Numbered from the stretch's first letter, positions 45,285 through 54,674 are shown. The stretch: DNA of 64,000 nucleotides from Mesobacillus harenae (GCF_013343715.1 NZ_JABUNR010000004.1:62001-126000), one strand, 5' to 3'. Program-made: numbers and translations. Notes: generated from the letters alone by a model not told the origin.

Positions 45285-45473
45285 TTACGTATACAATATC
45301 TCAACGAAAGATGAAATTAATAATATAGTAACTAGTACATTAATGGTTCTAAATACTTTAGGCTGACGCTCCTCAGGAATTTCTTTTTGGACGCATAGGG
45401 AGTTGGTCATTTTATTAATATAGAATAAGATAAACATAGCAAATAAACTGAACGCTATAAAAACGGAGATCAT
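45285..45473 (-). CDS. Small membrane protein, unknown function
   Basis: A 62-residue protein with two membrane helices (about 3-19 and 43-60) joined by a charged loop (EIPEERQPKVFR). GGGAGGGAATCGACG supports the ATG. No family recognised; it lies in the yha region where small uncharacterised membrane proteins are common. Confidence 0.6.
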   Translation of the reverse strand: MISVFIAFSLFAMFILFYINKMTNSLCVQKEIPEERQPKVFRTINVLVTILLISSFVEILYT

Positions 45474-46071
45474 CGTCGATTCCCTCCCTAACCAATCTTT
45501 TTATGTTAATTACAATAACAAATATTAATGGAAAAAGATAGTTTTTTGTGTTGGGGCTATGAATTCAAAATAAAGGAATACGGCTTTCTGCCTCGTCAGC
45601 CAAGGTTTTTGTGTTAAAAAAAAGGCTGAATGAAACTTGGAGGTTGATTTAAGATTATTGGAAGTGCACGAAGTAAAATGCCGTTGGCGCCACTGGATTT
45701 GGCATGGTTAGGCGGCCGGCTCGTTTACCGCATAAGGGAAGCTACCTGGATTAATCCATGCAGTACCTGCTGTGCCCGTTTCGGGATGGCTACAAGGGTT
45801 TAATTACCCCTCTGCACTAAAAGCGCCTGTGGAGATCCCTTGGCCTTTTACTCCTCAGGATATTAATGGGAATCCTCGAATTAACATGCAGGAAGAGTAT
45901 GAGTTAATTCGAGGAATTCAGGTGCCTTGGTCCAAATTCCCTTTAATACAGCCAAATAAAAAAGACCACTATAAATAGGGTCAAGTTTTTGAATAACAAG
46001 TCCATATGAAATTGACCCCGAAGAGAGAGCGGCATCCTCTGAAGATGCCGGTTAGTAAGTTGGAATTAAAC
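45474..46071. other. Gap with a possible decayed small gene
   Basis: Only one doubtful frame, 45772-45978 on the right strand: 68 residues with a GTG start and no ribosome site. Its product is proline-rich (PVEIPWPFTPQDINGNPRIN, QVPWSKFPLIQPN) and does not look like random translation, and the frame stays open eleven codons upstream of the start. It could be the 3' remnant of a lost gene. A GGCATC/GATGCC hairpin at 46033-46051 follows. Confidence 0.3.
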
Positions 46072-46620
46072 TCATCCATTCATGCTTTTATAGACTAAAA
46101 TTTCGATCCCATCTTCGCTTTCTTCGATATAAGAATCACGTGGAGATCCGAATATACATTTACCACTTATTAAATCTGGAAGGCAAACGCCGACATGATA
46201 AGCAAGCAAAATGGTAAAATAATGGGTATATTCAGGGAAGATGTTAGCCCCATATACAAGCATTGTATTAATAACGACAAATGGCATTGCTAAAGCCAGC
46301 ATAAAATATTTCTTTTCGACGGGTTCTTGAGCCTTTATATGAATAATAGGGAAAAGTCCGTATTTGAAATTCATGGTTTTTTTAATGTTTCCGCCAAGAT
46401 GCAGAACCGGCAATAAGTGAAGCAGTTTATGTGCTGGGTAAATGAGCCACAGAGCAGCCAGGAATAATAAGAAATTGCCATCCTGGAATGGTGCATGGGA
46501 AAAGAATGATACCGGTACATAGAGCAAAACAAAAGTAAACAACATTGTTAAGGAAGACAATATAAATAGCCTTTGCGCTCCATATTGTTTCGAGTAGTTT
46601 ACCGCCTTCCAGCAATTCAT
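46072..46620 (-). CDS. yhaJ: DUF3267 membrane protein YhaJ
   Basis: A 182-residue membrane protein with about four or five helices. The DUF3267 hallmark is a PAHKLLHLLP segment in place of a zinc-protease HExxH-like motif, so catalysis is doubtful, and a KYGLFPIIHIKAQEPVEKKYFMLALAMPF stretch in order. In B. subtilis yhaJ is next to yhaI. GGAGGCTGATTTTG supports ATG 46620. Function unknown. Confidence 0.8.
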   Translation of the reverse strand: MNCWKAVNYSKQYGAQRLFILSSLTMLFTFVLLYVPVSFFSHAPFQDGNFLLFLAALWLIYPAHKLLHLLPVLHLGGNIKKTMNFKYGLFPIIHIKAQEPVEKKYFMLALAMPFVVINTMLVYGANIFPEYTHYFTILLAYHVGVCLPDLISGKCIFGSPRDSYIEESEDGIEILVYKSMNG

Positions 46621-46810
46621 CAAAATCAGCCTCCATAGGGAGAATATATTAAACTTGAAAACTTACCTAGATACTGTACGATGAAAGGAAAGAAAAATCA
46701 ATAAAAACTTTTCGTCCAATTTCGCGGATGTGTTATCCCCGGCTTATGGAGGGAAAATAGCCTAGCAAGAGCTGATCAAGAACCAGTATAAAAAGAGAGG
46801 GATATTTAAT

Positions 46811-47152
46811 ATGAATTATGAGGATCTTTTGGAAAGAATGGCTAAATTGGAGTTTCATCAAAAGCTGTTGCTGAAAATGGTTTCCCATTCAAAAGATGAG
46901 TTTTACAAGCTAATTATTGAAAAGTCTTTATCACAAGAGGAGGTTGGCAGGTTACTGGAAGTTTGTGAACAGATGAGCAAAGAAATGCAGAAGCAGAAAG
47001 CGGAGGGGTTTGTACATTTTCTTCCGCTTTATAAGGATTTTGAAACCGCGTTGGAGCCGAGGCTCGGGGTTATGGAATTAATCGATACAATGTTGGCCCA
47101 GGGCCTGTATGTTCCATTAATGAGGGAGTTTAAAAAATACACTGAAACTTAG
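46811..47152 (+). CDS. yhaI: DUF1878 protein YhaI
   Basis: A 113-residue helical cytoplasmic protein of the YhaI family: [17 protein letters not shown], then [17 protein letters not shown] and [11 protein letters not shown]. Convergent with scoC; the two stop codons overlap by four bases. Function unknown. GAGAGGGATATTTA precedes the ATG. Confidence 0.88.
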   Translation: MNYEDLLERMAKLEFHQKLLLKMVSHSKDEFYKLIIEKSLSQEEVGRLLEVCEQMSKEMQKQKAEGFVHFLPLYKDFETALEPRLGVMELIDTMLAQGLYVPLMREFKKYTET

Positions 47153-47727
47153 ACCAACTCTTTACCTTCTAATATTTTTTTCTTTTTTAGCTTTCCGTTT
47201 TCATCGGTGAACTCGCCTTCAATGTTCTCAAATGACCTTTCGAATATTTCCATGAAGTCATCTCCGTATATGTTCCTGACAATAGCCATCATCTCTATAA
47301 TATCGGGAAATTTCCCATAAAGATCCCTTAGAGGCATTGCCCCAGAAAACACAGCGTTTTTATTAGGTTCATAGCTTTCCATTAACTCAAGCAGGATCGA
47401 TTCACCTAATTCTGTTAATTGGACATAAGTATTCCGTTTATCATTTTCTTTTTTTGAAAATTGCAGGAGACCTCTTTCCTCCAGCTTTTTTGAAAAATTA
47501 AACGCTGTAGAAACATGCATGACACCGAATTTTGCGACATCTGATATAGAAGCTCCGTCTAAGTGATAAGCAATCCAAAGAATATGATGCTCATTAATGT
47601 TTAAATCAAACGGTTTAATCCATTGCTGCCAGTCCTTTTCGATTGATTTCCAAAGGGCTTTGCTCAGCTGGGCAATTCTCTGGCTGAAGATCATAGCTTC
47701 TTTCATTGAATAATTGTTTTCTGACAT
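47149..47727 (-). CDS. hpr: Transition-state regulator ScoC (Hpr)
   Basis: A 192-residue MarR-type winged-helix repressor that controls extracellular protease, sporulation and transport genes in B. subtilis. The winged helix is in [44 protein letters not shown], in order, with [17 protein letters not shown] as the wing. The C-terminal third is the ScoC-specific extension. ATG 47727 is chosen for AGGTGATAGGGAG, although the frame is open 17 codons upstream. Position matches B. subtilis. Confidence 0.95.
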   Translation of the reverse strand: MSENNYSMKEAMIFSQRIAQLSKALWKSIEKDWQQWIKPFDLNINEHHILWIAYHLDGASISDVAKFGVMHVSTAFNFSKKLEERGLLQFSKKENDKRNTYVQLTELGESILLELMESYEPNKNAVFSGAMPLRDLYGKFPDIIEMMAIVRNIYGDDFMEIFERSFENIEGEFTDENGKLKKKKILEGKELV

Positions 47728-47885
47728 CTCCCTATCACCTACTTTTTTATTTCTATTATCATTATGCCAATAAAACAAAAATTAATAAAGATATAAATTT
47801 ACAAAATTTTTAGAAATTAAAAATTTTTATTGTAAAATGGAACAAAAAGCTATTCTCATAGAATATAAATTTGACTAAAAAGGGA

Positions 47886-47928
47886 AAAATCCTTCTCCCT
47901 CCCGAAAAAAAGGGAAGAGAAGGATTTA
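47886..47928 (-). terminator. Terminator of yhaH
   Basis: AAATCCTTCTCCCTCCC pairs with GGGAAGAGAAGGATTT (small internal mismatch). The leftward strand has a TTTTTCCC tail. Confidence 0.75.
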
Positions 47929-48294
47929 GCTTTGTTTGTTATTTGAAGCCAGGTCTGCTTCTAATTCTTGTACGGCAAGCTCAATTGCTTTGATTTCTTT
48001 CTGCAATTCTTCTTTATTAGGCTCTGTTTGCAGCTGCCATTCATATACCGCAAGCTTTACGTCCTCAACAAATGCTTTTATTGATTCTTTGCCTTCCTTT
48101 GATGCTTTTGATGAACTTTCTTTTAAGTCCTTCAAGCTGTTTTTTAGCTCCCGGATTTCGGCCATCATAACGTCCTTGCTGTGCTTCAAGCTCTGCCTTG
48201 TTTCTCGTCCGGAAGTTGGAGCAGATAGGAGACCTGCGATCCCGGCTGCAACACCTCCAACTATTAAACCTTTAACTAGGGATTTAGCCTTCAT
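47926..48294 (-). CDS. yhaH: YtxH-domain protein YhaH
   Basis: A 122-residue YtxH-family protein. An N-terminal glycine-rich hydrophobic helix (GLIVGGVAAGIAGLLSAPTSGRETR) leads into a long charged coiled coil (about 30-115). B. subtilis YhaH is part of the general stress response; that link is by homology. ATG 48294 has AGAGGTGATAAAA; a GTG three codons upstream is not used. Confidence 0.88.
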   Translation of the reverse strand: MKAKSLVKGLIVGGVAAGIAGLLSAPTSGRETRQSLKHSKDVMMAEIRELKNSLKDLKESSSKASKEGKESIKAFVEDVKLAVYEWQLQTEPNKEELQKEIKAIELAVQELEADLASNNKQS

Positions 48295-48608
48295 TTTTAT
48301 CACCTCTTATTTCTATGCCTGCTATAGAAAATTTCTCCATCAACAGGGGAAACTCCTTTTTAACATACCCAGTAATTTCAATAAAAAGTACCTTTTTTAA
48401 AATCTTATGAAATTATACCTGGTTCTTTGTATTTTCACTAAAAAGCATGGGAATAAACCCATCAAGTTTCATAGCATAGTAAATTGCTGCATATATTTTA
48501 TAAACCAGAGATCGAGCAAATAATTGCAATTTTGACTCCCATTAATGTTTTAAAAACCAACAAGGCAATTTAACAAAGCCAATTTAGAAAGCGGGGGTAC
48601 GAATACAA

Positions 48609-48800
48609 ATGGACGGAGTTATATTTGGATTGTTCGCATTGAGCTTTATACTATATTATGGCATGTGCCATTACATTCTTGCCTCTAATCGGCCTGGTAT
48701 ATACCCTCCTAAAACATTATTAAAGAAGAGGGCGAAAGCACTGGCTGCAGGAGGAACGATTGTTTTACTATTGGCTGCCTTTATCTATTATTTGAGATGA
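48609..48800 (+). CDS. Small membrane protein, unknown function
   Basis: A 63-residue protein with two membrane helices (about 3-22 and 43-61) and a basic loop (LLKKRAKALAAGG). GCGGGGG lies about twelve bases before the ATG, which is weak spacing, and a strong terminator follows. No recognised family. The preceding gap 48295-48608 shows no gene. Confidence 0.6.
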   Translation: MDGVIFGLFALSFILYYGMCHYILASNRPGIYPPKTLLKKRAKALAAGGTIVLLLAAFIYYLR

Positions 48801-48842
48801 TGATCAGGGTAGAGTTTGTAAGAAATTAAGATTTTTTTCGTA

Positions 48843-48879
48843 AAAAAAAAGAATCCGTAATTAAACGGATTCTTTTTTG
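48843..48879. terminator. Bidirectional terminator before trpP
   Basis: AAAAAAAGAATCCG pairs exactly with CGGATTCTTTTTT. Confidence 0.92.
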
Positions 48880-48885
48880 AATTTG

Positions 48886-49407
48886 TTATGCTTGAACACC
48901 TGTAAAATTCGTTCTTTTGAAAATGGATGTCGCAACTGGATACAGAATCACCATAAATACAGTGTTAAATGCAGCGGCTGGCAGAACAACTCCAGCAAAC
49001 AGTGCAACAAATGGTCCTGGCAGGCCGACAATGACTAGAGCAGCTGACAGGAACACAATTCCAGATACAATCGTACCGACTGCTGTTAGGATAGAAACGC
49101 TGACGATGTTTGTTTGGAATTTTTTTAGGGCAAGAAATAATCCGAAAAATATAAAGGCCGTTACAGGCTTATCAATAATATTCGGAAAAAGACCGCCTGG
49201 GAAAGTCGTGGTCAGTCCGGAGATCAAACCGGTAACCGTTCCTAACAAAAACACACTCTTTTTATCAGGGAAAAGAACAATCCCTAAAAACATCATTGAA
49301 AGCATCATGTCCGGTTTCATTCCAAGGAAGAACCCAGGGACAACAGCGTGCAAAACAGCACCCATTCCAATCAAAAGTGAAAGTGCAACAAGATTTTTCG
49401 TATTCAT
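48886..49407 (-). CDS. trpP: Tryptophan transporter TrpP
   Basis: A 173-residue membrane protein with five or six helices; opening MNTKNLVALSLLIGMGAVLHA, and GFFLGMKPDMMLSMMFL and TTFPGGLFPNIIDKPVTAF are typical of TrpP. Imports tryptophan. The seven NAG triplets directly upstream, over the ribosome site, are the TRAP-binding pattern that blocks its translation in B. subtilis when tryptophan is plentiful. The GAGGAGAG ribosome site is part of that array. Confidence 0.94.
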   Translation of the reverse strand: MNTKNLVALSLLIGMGAVLHAVVPGFFLGMKPDMMLSMMFLGIVLFPDKKSVFLLGTVTGLISGLTTTFPGGLFPNIIDKPVTAFIFFGLFLALKKFQTNIVSVSILTAVGTIVSGIVFLSAALVIVGLPGPFVALFAGVVLPAAAFNTVFMVILYPVATSIFKRTNFTGVQA

Positions 49408-49410
49408 TTT

Positions 49411-49442
49411 CTCATCTCTCCTCTGCTATACTAACCTAGCTA
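49411..49442 (-). promoter_or_regulatory. TRAP-binding site over the trpP ribosome site
   Basis: Read leftward: TAG, TAG, TAG, TAG, GAG, GAG, GAG. Six intervals are exactly or nearly two bases (one is a single base), ending three bases before the ATG. TRAP binds such repeats wrapped around its 11-subunit ring; here it would hide the ribosome site. Confidence 0.85.
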
Positions 49443-49534
49443 ATTTTCTTTTCCTGCAGTGCACTATTGCCTGCAGCGAAAAGTTAGTAACATTATATCA
49501 TATATTTTAATAGAGTAAACGATAAAGTTTTCTG

Positions 49535-50617
49535 TTAATTCTGTGATTGAAACACCTTCATAAAGTCGACTAATTTTTCTACGTGGTCAAGCGGGACCGC
49601 ATTATAAATGGAAGCCCTGCAGCCTCCCACTGAACGGTGGCCATTTAACCCAATAAAGCCATTCTCTTTTGCTTGAGAAAGGAAGTTTGCTGTTAGCTCC
49701 TCGTTATCCAAAGTGAAAGTAACATTCATTTGTGATCTCGAGCCAGGATCCGCATGTCCCTTATAAAAGCCGCCGCTTGAATCAATAGCATCATAAATTA
49801 GGTTTGATTTCAATAAATTAATTCGTTCGATCTCATCAAGTCCGCCTAGAGATTCCGCCCATTCAAGAACAAGCTTTAACAGGTAGATTGCAAGTGTTGG
49901 CGGTGTATTGTAAAGGGATCGGCTGTCTGAGTGTGTACGGTAATTTAGCATTACAGGTAAATTATCTTGGGATCTGCTCAACAAGTCTTTACGAACGACA
50001 GCGACGGTTACTCCTGAAGGTCCCAGGTTTTTTTGAGCACCTGCGTAAATAAGCCCATATTGACTAACGTCTATCTTTCTGCTAAGAATGTCACTCGACA
50101 TATCAGCTACTAACGGGATGTCCTTAAAATAAGGAATGTTCTGCCATTGCGTTCCGTAAATAGTATTATTGGTGGTAATGTGCACATATGCAGCACTGTC
50201 ATTCAAATCAACACCAGTCATATCAGGAATCACTTTATAGCTGCCGTCCTTGCCGGTTGAAGCAATTGAGGCCTTACCGATTTTTGTAGCTTCTTTATAA
50301 GCCTTTTCCGACCAAGAGCCTGTCAAAATATAATAAGCAGTGCTTCCTTCCTGCAGCAAATTCATTGGAACCATAGTGAATTGTAGACTGGCGCCGCCCT
50401 GCAGGAATAAAACATCATAGTTGTCCGGAATATCCAAAAGGGACCGTAAAAGGGATTCCGCCTTGTTATGTATTTCCTCATATGCCTTACTGCGGTGGCT
50501 GAGCTCCATAACACCCATTCCGGAATCTTGATAATTCATCATTTCTTGTTGGGCTTTTTCCAATACTTCAGCAGGCAGAGCTGCAGGTCCTGCATTAAAA
50601 TTCAATGCACGTTTCAT
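49535..50617 (-). CDS. serC: Phosphoserine aminotransferase
   Basis: A 360-residue PLP enzyme converting 3-phosphohydroxypyruvate plus glutamate to phosphoserine for serine synthesis. Opening RALNFNAGPAALPAEVLEKA, and the PLP lysine in YAGAQKNLGPSGV at about residue 196; RSVGGCRASIYNAV near the C-terminus binds phosphate. Length typical. A monocistronic gene downstream of hit in the same direction. Confidence 0.97.
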   Translation of the reverse strand: MKRALNFNAGPAALPAEVLEKAQQEMMNYQDSGMGVMELSHRSKAYEEIHNKAESLLRSLLDIPDNYDVLFLQGGASLQFTMVPMNLLQEGSTAYYILTGSWSEKAYKEATKIGKASIASTGKDGSYKVIPDMTGVDLNDSAAYVHITTNNTIYGTQWQNIPYFKDIPLVADMSSDILSRKIDVSQYGLIYAGAQKNLGPSGVTVAVVRKDLLSRSQDNLPVMLNYRTHSDSRSLYNTPPTLAIYLLKLVLEWAESLGGLDEIERINLLKSNLIYDAIDSSGGFYKGHADPGSRSQMNVTFTLDNEELTANFLSQAKENGFIGLNGHRSVGGCRASIYNAVPLDHVEKLVDFMKVFQSQN

Positions 50618-50688
50618 TGTGTTTCACTCCCCAATATAATTTAAGTAATGCGTTAAAGAGTTTCGATAGTATCATGGTCAAGGTGAAG

Positions 50689-50718
50689 AAAAAAACTTCT
50701 GCAACGGCAGAAGTTTTA
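50689..50718 (-). terminator. Terminator of hit
   Basis: AAAACTTCTGC pairs exactly with GCAGAAGTTTT around AACG; it includes the hit stop codon. Leftward tail is TTTTTTTC. Confidence 0.88.
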
Positions 50719-51135
50719 AAGATTACCTGCAATCTCTGCTGAAATGTTTTTTAAATCCTCTTGCGTGTATTCGCTGGTATTGGTTTTCCAAACAGCACCA
50801 AACCCATCACCTTCACCATACCTTGGAAGAAGGTGCATGTGAAAGTGGAATACTGATTGCCCAGCCTTCTCACCATTGTTGTTTAGAATATTCATGCCAA
50901 TAGGATTATAAGCAGACTTCAGTGCATTTGCTATTGCCGGAACTGTCTTAAACAAATTGGCAGCCACTTCTTCATCTAATTCATAAATGTTTTCCTTATG
51001 TACCTTTGGGATCACCAGTGTATGTCCTTTTGTGACTTGGCTTATGTCAAGAAAGGCAACAACATGTTCATTTTCAAAAACCTTTGCAGCTGGTATTTCC
51101 CCATTGACAATCTTGCAAAAAATACAATCGCTCAT
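50716..51135 (-). CDS. hit: HIT-family nucleotide hydrolase
   Basis: A 139-residue histidine-triad protein. N-terminal CIFCKIVNGEIPAAKVFE with a CxxC pair that may bind zinc, and the triad HFHMHLLPR near residue 98. It hydrolyses nucleoside phosphoramidate-type bonds by family. Located divergently upstream of ecsA as in B. subtilis. AAAGGAAAGGACG reversed forms the ribosome site. Confidence 0.95.
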   Translation of the reverse strand: MSDCIFCKIVNGEIPAAKVFENEHVVAFLDISQVTKGHTLVIPKVHKENIYELDEEVAANLFKTVPAIANALKSAYNPIGMNILNNNGEKAGQSVFHFHMHLLPRYGEGDGFGAVWKTNTSEYTQEDLKNISAEIAGNL

Positions 51136-51807
51136 TAAATTCGTCCTTTCCTTTTATGATTTGATCGTATTTTATCATAATTTTCAATAAAATACGTAAT
51201 ACATCCATTTAAAATTTCGCAGATAATTATCGACAAGACTAAAAAAGCCGCACCAGGGTCTAGATGGACATAAAGCATGGGAATATCCGTAACTTGAAGT
51301 TTTTCTATCTCCTTACTTTCTTAGCAATAGGAAAAGGACAGGATTCTGCCCGAATCCTGTCCAGAAGGGGAAATTTGCTTCAAATGTGCTTTCTCGTTAG
51401 GAAGTCTTCGACCAACACCTCATTTTCTAAAAAATATGATGTTTGTCTAAAACAATACTGAATTCAATCTGACCATCCCCTAATTTATATATTTCAACAA
51501 CGTATAAAGCGGGAGTATGATCTTTGACAGACACCTCATTTCAAAAGTGCTGTAATGCCAGAATTCAAAAAATACTGTTCGTGAAAGCAGCATTCCATAG
51601 TTAGAACACAGAAGCTGATAAAATCGAATGGTTATAGTCTTTAACGGACACCCCATTTTCGATTGTGATATTTCCCCTTCGAAATTATTATGTCCAAACG
51701 AAAAAGAGAATATGAATACTAATTGGACTCTTTTAACGCTCATTCCTATTTTTCATGAACACATTTTGATAAAATTAGATATATATTAGCTGGGAAGGAC
51801 GTTGACC
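51136..51807. other. Long ecsA leader region with short repeats
   Basis: No credible gene. A perfect hairpin GGACAGGATTC/GAATCCTGTCC lies at about 51338-51364. A degenerate motif, about TCTTTGACAGACACCTCATTTC, recurs three times at about 51403, 51520 and 51637, spaced roughly 117 bases. The ecsA promoter must lie near the right end, where AT-rich sequence and TTGATAAAATTAGATATAT occur at about 51766-51786. Confidence 0.45.
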
Positions 51808-52548
51808 ATGTCTTTATTAGAAATACAGGCTATAACTGGAGGCTATACAAGAAATCCGGTTTTAAAAGAAGTTACTTTTGAAGTGAACAGGGAGGAAATT
51901 GTTGGCTTAATTGGCTTGAATGGTGCGGGAAAAAGTACGACGATTAAGCATGTCATCGGATTGATGGAGCCCCATCAAGGAAAAATTAAGATAAATGGAA
52001 AAGTATTTCACGAGGATAAAGAAGCTTACCGAAAAGAATTCACTTATGTTCCAGAAACACCTATCTTATATGATGAACTGACTTTAGAGGAACATCTGAA
52101 AATAACAGCCATGGCATATGGTTTAAGTGAATCAGTATATAAGGAAAGAATGGAAAGGCTTCTTGTTGAATTTAGGATGACTAAAAGGCTTAAATGGTTT
52201 CCTGCTCATTTTTCAAAAGGTATGAAGCAAAAAGTTATGATCATGTGTGCATTCCTAGTTCAGCCTTCACTTTACATAGTTGACGAGCCATTTGTGGGCT
52301 TAGATCCGCTTGGAATCCAGTCTTTCTTGGATCTAATGAAACAAATGAAGGATAACGGTGCAGGGATTCTAATGTCCACTCATATTTTGGCTACAGCGGA
52401 GAGGTATTGTGACCGATTTGTCATTCTTCATGAAGGAAAAGTGAGAGCAAAAGGAACACTAGCGGACCTTAGGAAGCAATTTTCTATGCCTGGCGCAACA
52501 TTAGACGACCTTTATATTCAACTGACAAAGGAAGAAGACCATGTTTAA
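51808..52548 (+). CDS. ecsA: ABC transporter ATPase EcsA
   Basis: A 246-residue ATP-binding subunit. Walker A GLNGAGKST at about 35-43, signature variant HFSKGMKQKVMI, Walker B LYIVDEPFVGLD, and STHI switch. EcsAB affects protein secretion, sporulation and competence in B. subtilis, partly through intramembrane protease RasP. ATG 51808 has AAGGACG upstream; a TTG two codons earlier is less likely. Confidence 0.95.
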   Translation: MSLLEIQAITGGYTRNPVLKEVTFEVNREEIVGLIGLNGAGKSTTIKHVIGLMEPHQGKIKINGKVFHEDKEAYRKEFTYVPETPILYDELTLEEHLKITAMAYGLSESVYKERMERLLVEFRMTKRLKWFPAHFSKGMKQKVMIMCAFLVQPSLYIVDEPFVGLDPLGIQSFLDLMKQMKDNGAGILMSTHILATAERYCDRFVILHEGKVRAKGTLADLRKQFSMPGATLDDLYIQLTKEEDHV

Positions 52549-53752
52549 ACCAGAGGAGTTGTGGAAGCAGCGATTTAGCCGCTTCGTAAAAGAGACTGGC
52601 CGATACCTTCGCTATATTTTAAACGGGCATCTTGTAATTGTGTTTTTATTTTTGCTTGGTACAGGTGCCTACTATTATCAGGAGTGGGTTCAGACTCTTA
52701 CTCCATCTTTTCCAGCCGCTATTTTACTGGCTGTTGTTTTGGCTATTCTCTTGACATATAGCCCGATTTTCACTTTCCTAATGGAAGCCGATAAAATATT
52801 TTTGCTGCCTCTTGAGACAAAGCTTAGTGACTACTTTAAGCGATCGATTCTGTTTAGTCTGCTCCTCCAATCCTATTTGCTTCTTATGGCTTTGGCTGTA
52901 CTGATGCCAATATATGCACAAGTGAGTGGATCCGGCTTCAGTAAGTTCTTTCTATTTTTACTTGCAATAATAGCAGTTAAGTTACTTAATTTAATGGTTC
53001 GTTGGCAGCAGCAATATTACCTTGATGCCAAAATACATCTAATTGATTCACTAGTTCGATTTTGTGTGAATGTGGTTTTTCTTTATCTATTGTTTTCAGA
53101 TGCAGCTTGGCTGCTTATTATTGTAACTTCAGCAATTCTTTTTATGCTTTATTGGTATTATCGTTCTCAGACAGTGGATAAGGGGCTAAAGTGGGAAGCC
53201 CTTATAGAGGCAGATGAACGGCGGATGACATCTTTTTACCGGCTGGCCAATATGTTTACAGATGTTCCACAGATGAAAGATCGGGTTAAGAGGCGTAAGT
53301 GGCTTGATTGGCTTGTGGCGAGACTCCCTTTTCAGCAAAATAGTACGTATGCTCACATTTTTGGCCGTACTTTTTTAAGAGCAGGGGATTACTTTGGATT
53401 GGCTATCCGTTTGACAGTAATTGGGGCATCGGCACTTTATTTTATTTCCTTCGGACTAGGACAGATCCTTCTTGTGGTGTTATTTTTGTACTTAACTGGG
53501 TTTCAGCTCTTACCGCTATGGAGCCATCACCAATATAAGCTATGGACTGAGCTTTATCCTGTTAAAATGGAAACGAAATTGAGGTCATTCCAAAGGCTTC
53601 TTTCAACTATACTCTATTTGCAAAGCCTAGCTTTTGCCATGATATTAGTCTTTAAAAGCGATTTGATGACAGCACTATTGTCCCTTCTCGCGGGTTGTTT
53701 ATTTGCTTACTTTTTCGTGTTTATATACAGTAAAAAACGAATAAGTGAGTAG
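52541..53752 (+). CDS. ecsB: ABC transporter permease EcsB
   Basis: A 403-residue membrane protein with about nine hydrophobic helices in three clusters and a cytoplasmic basic loop (MKDRVKRRKWLDWLVARLPF). The start overlaps ecsA by eight bases. Length and order match B. subtilis EcsB. Together with EcsA it forms an exporter whose substrate is unsettled. Confidence 0.94.
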   Translation: MFKPEELWKQRFSRFVKETGRYLRYILNGHLVIVFLFLLGTGAYYYQEWVQTLTPSFPAAILLAVVLAILLTYSPIFTFLMEADKIFLLPLETKLSDYFKRSILFSLLLQSYLLLMALAVLMPIYAQVSGSGFSKFFLFLLAIIAVKLLNLMVRWQQQYYLDAKIHLIDSLVRFCVNVVFLYLLFSDAAWLLIIVTSAILFMLYWYYRSQTVDKGLKWEALIEADERRMTSFYRLANMFTDVPQMKDRVKRRKWLDWLVARLPFQQNSTYAHIFGRTFLRAGDYFGLAIRLTVIGASALYFISFGLGQILLVVLFLYLTGFQLLPLWSHHQYKLWTELYPVKMETKLRSFQRLLSTILYLQSLAFAMILVFKSDLMTALLSLLAGCLFAYFFVFIYSKKRISE

Positions 53753-53759
53753 CTGAAAA

Positions 53760-53797
53760 TTCCTCTTCAAAGAATCTAATGAAGAGGAGTTTTTTGT
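53760..53797 (+). terminator. Terminator between ecsB and ecsC
   Basis: CCTCTTCA pairs with TGAAGAGG, followed by a T run. It suggests ecsC has its own promoter or is expressed by readthrough. Confidence 0.8.
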
Positions 53798-53907
53798 AGC
53801 AATCAGTTTTGGGATCTGCTGACCATCGAATGAAAGAACAGAGAGGTTCAAAGAAGTTACGTAACTAATTGGGTGCCGAGGCGTATTAATTAAATGAGGT
53901 GGAAGTG

Positions 53908-54636
53908 ATGAACGAATATGAACTAAAAGCTTATGAAGAGGTTATAATGTGGAAAAGACAGTTGCTGAAAAGGTCAGGAATCCTTAAACGTGTTTCCAAA
54001 AGAGCCCAATCCAAGGTCAATCAGTTAATTCCAGCGAAAGTCCACAAAGTATTAACGGAAGGAATAAAAAACATGGTAAAGGCTACCCTCGCTGGTTCAA
54101 ATTTAACAGTTAAAAAAAACCAAGCTAACGGGTTGTCACTTTTTGAAAGAGATCAGCTTGTGTTGAAAAAAATGGGTGCATACCGAAAAACAGCGGCAGT
54201 TGAAGGAGCGGGAACTGGGGCTGGCGGTTTTATGCTTGGCCTTGCTGATTTCCCATTGCTTTTATCCATAAAAATGAGGTTTTTGTTTGAGGCAGCTTCC
54301 ATATATGGGTACAATCCGGCCGATTACGAGGAACGATTATTTATTCTTCATGTTTTTAAGCTTGCCTTCTCAAGCGATGATAAGCAGAGAGAAACCTTTA
54401 GGATCATTGAAGAATGGGATAACAGGGGGGGAAAGGCCGGGTCAGAGATAGACTGGCATGAGTTCCAACAGGAGTACCGAGACTATATTGATTTTGTAAA
54501 GATGCTTCAGTTAGTTCCAGTCATAGGTGCTGCTGTGGGAGCGTATGCGAATTACAGTCTTTTGGACCATTTGGGTGAAACAGCAATGAACTCATACAGG
54601 CTTAGATTATTAAACACACCTCCAGCCGCCATATAA
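53908..54636 (+). CDS. ecsC: EcsC-family protein
   Basis: A 242-residue EcsC protein. The family core is visible in AYRKTAAVEGAGTGAGGFMLGLADFPLLLSIKMRFLFEAASIYGY, in order, with glycine-rich hydrophobic segments that probably associate with the membrane, and VPVIGAAVGAYANY near the end. Dispensable in B. subtilis; function unknown. ATG 53908 has GAGGTGGAAGTG; a GTG three codons upstream overlaps it. Confidence 0.92.
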   Translation: MNEYELKAYEEVIMWKRQLLKRSGILKRVSKRAQSKVNQLIPAKVHKVLTEGIKNMVKATLAGSNLTVKKNQANGLSLFERDQLVLKKMGAYRKTAAVEGAGTGAGGFMLGLADFPLLLSIKMRFLFEAASIYGYNPADYEERLFILHVFKLAFSSDDKQRETFRIIEEWDNRGGKAGSEIDWHEFQQEYRDYIDFVKMLQLVPVIGAAVGAYANYSLLDHLGETAMNSYRLRLLNTPPAAI

Positions 54637-54674
54637 GGCAGTGGAGGCTTCTAATACTTTAATGTGCTACTTTG

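Noticed and set aside
48917..49510. 197-codon rightward frame opposite trpP
   Set aside because: Antisense shadow of a well-supported transporter gene; no ribosome site.
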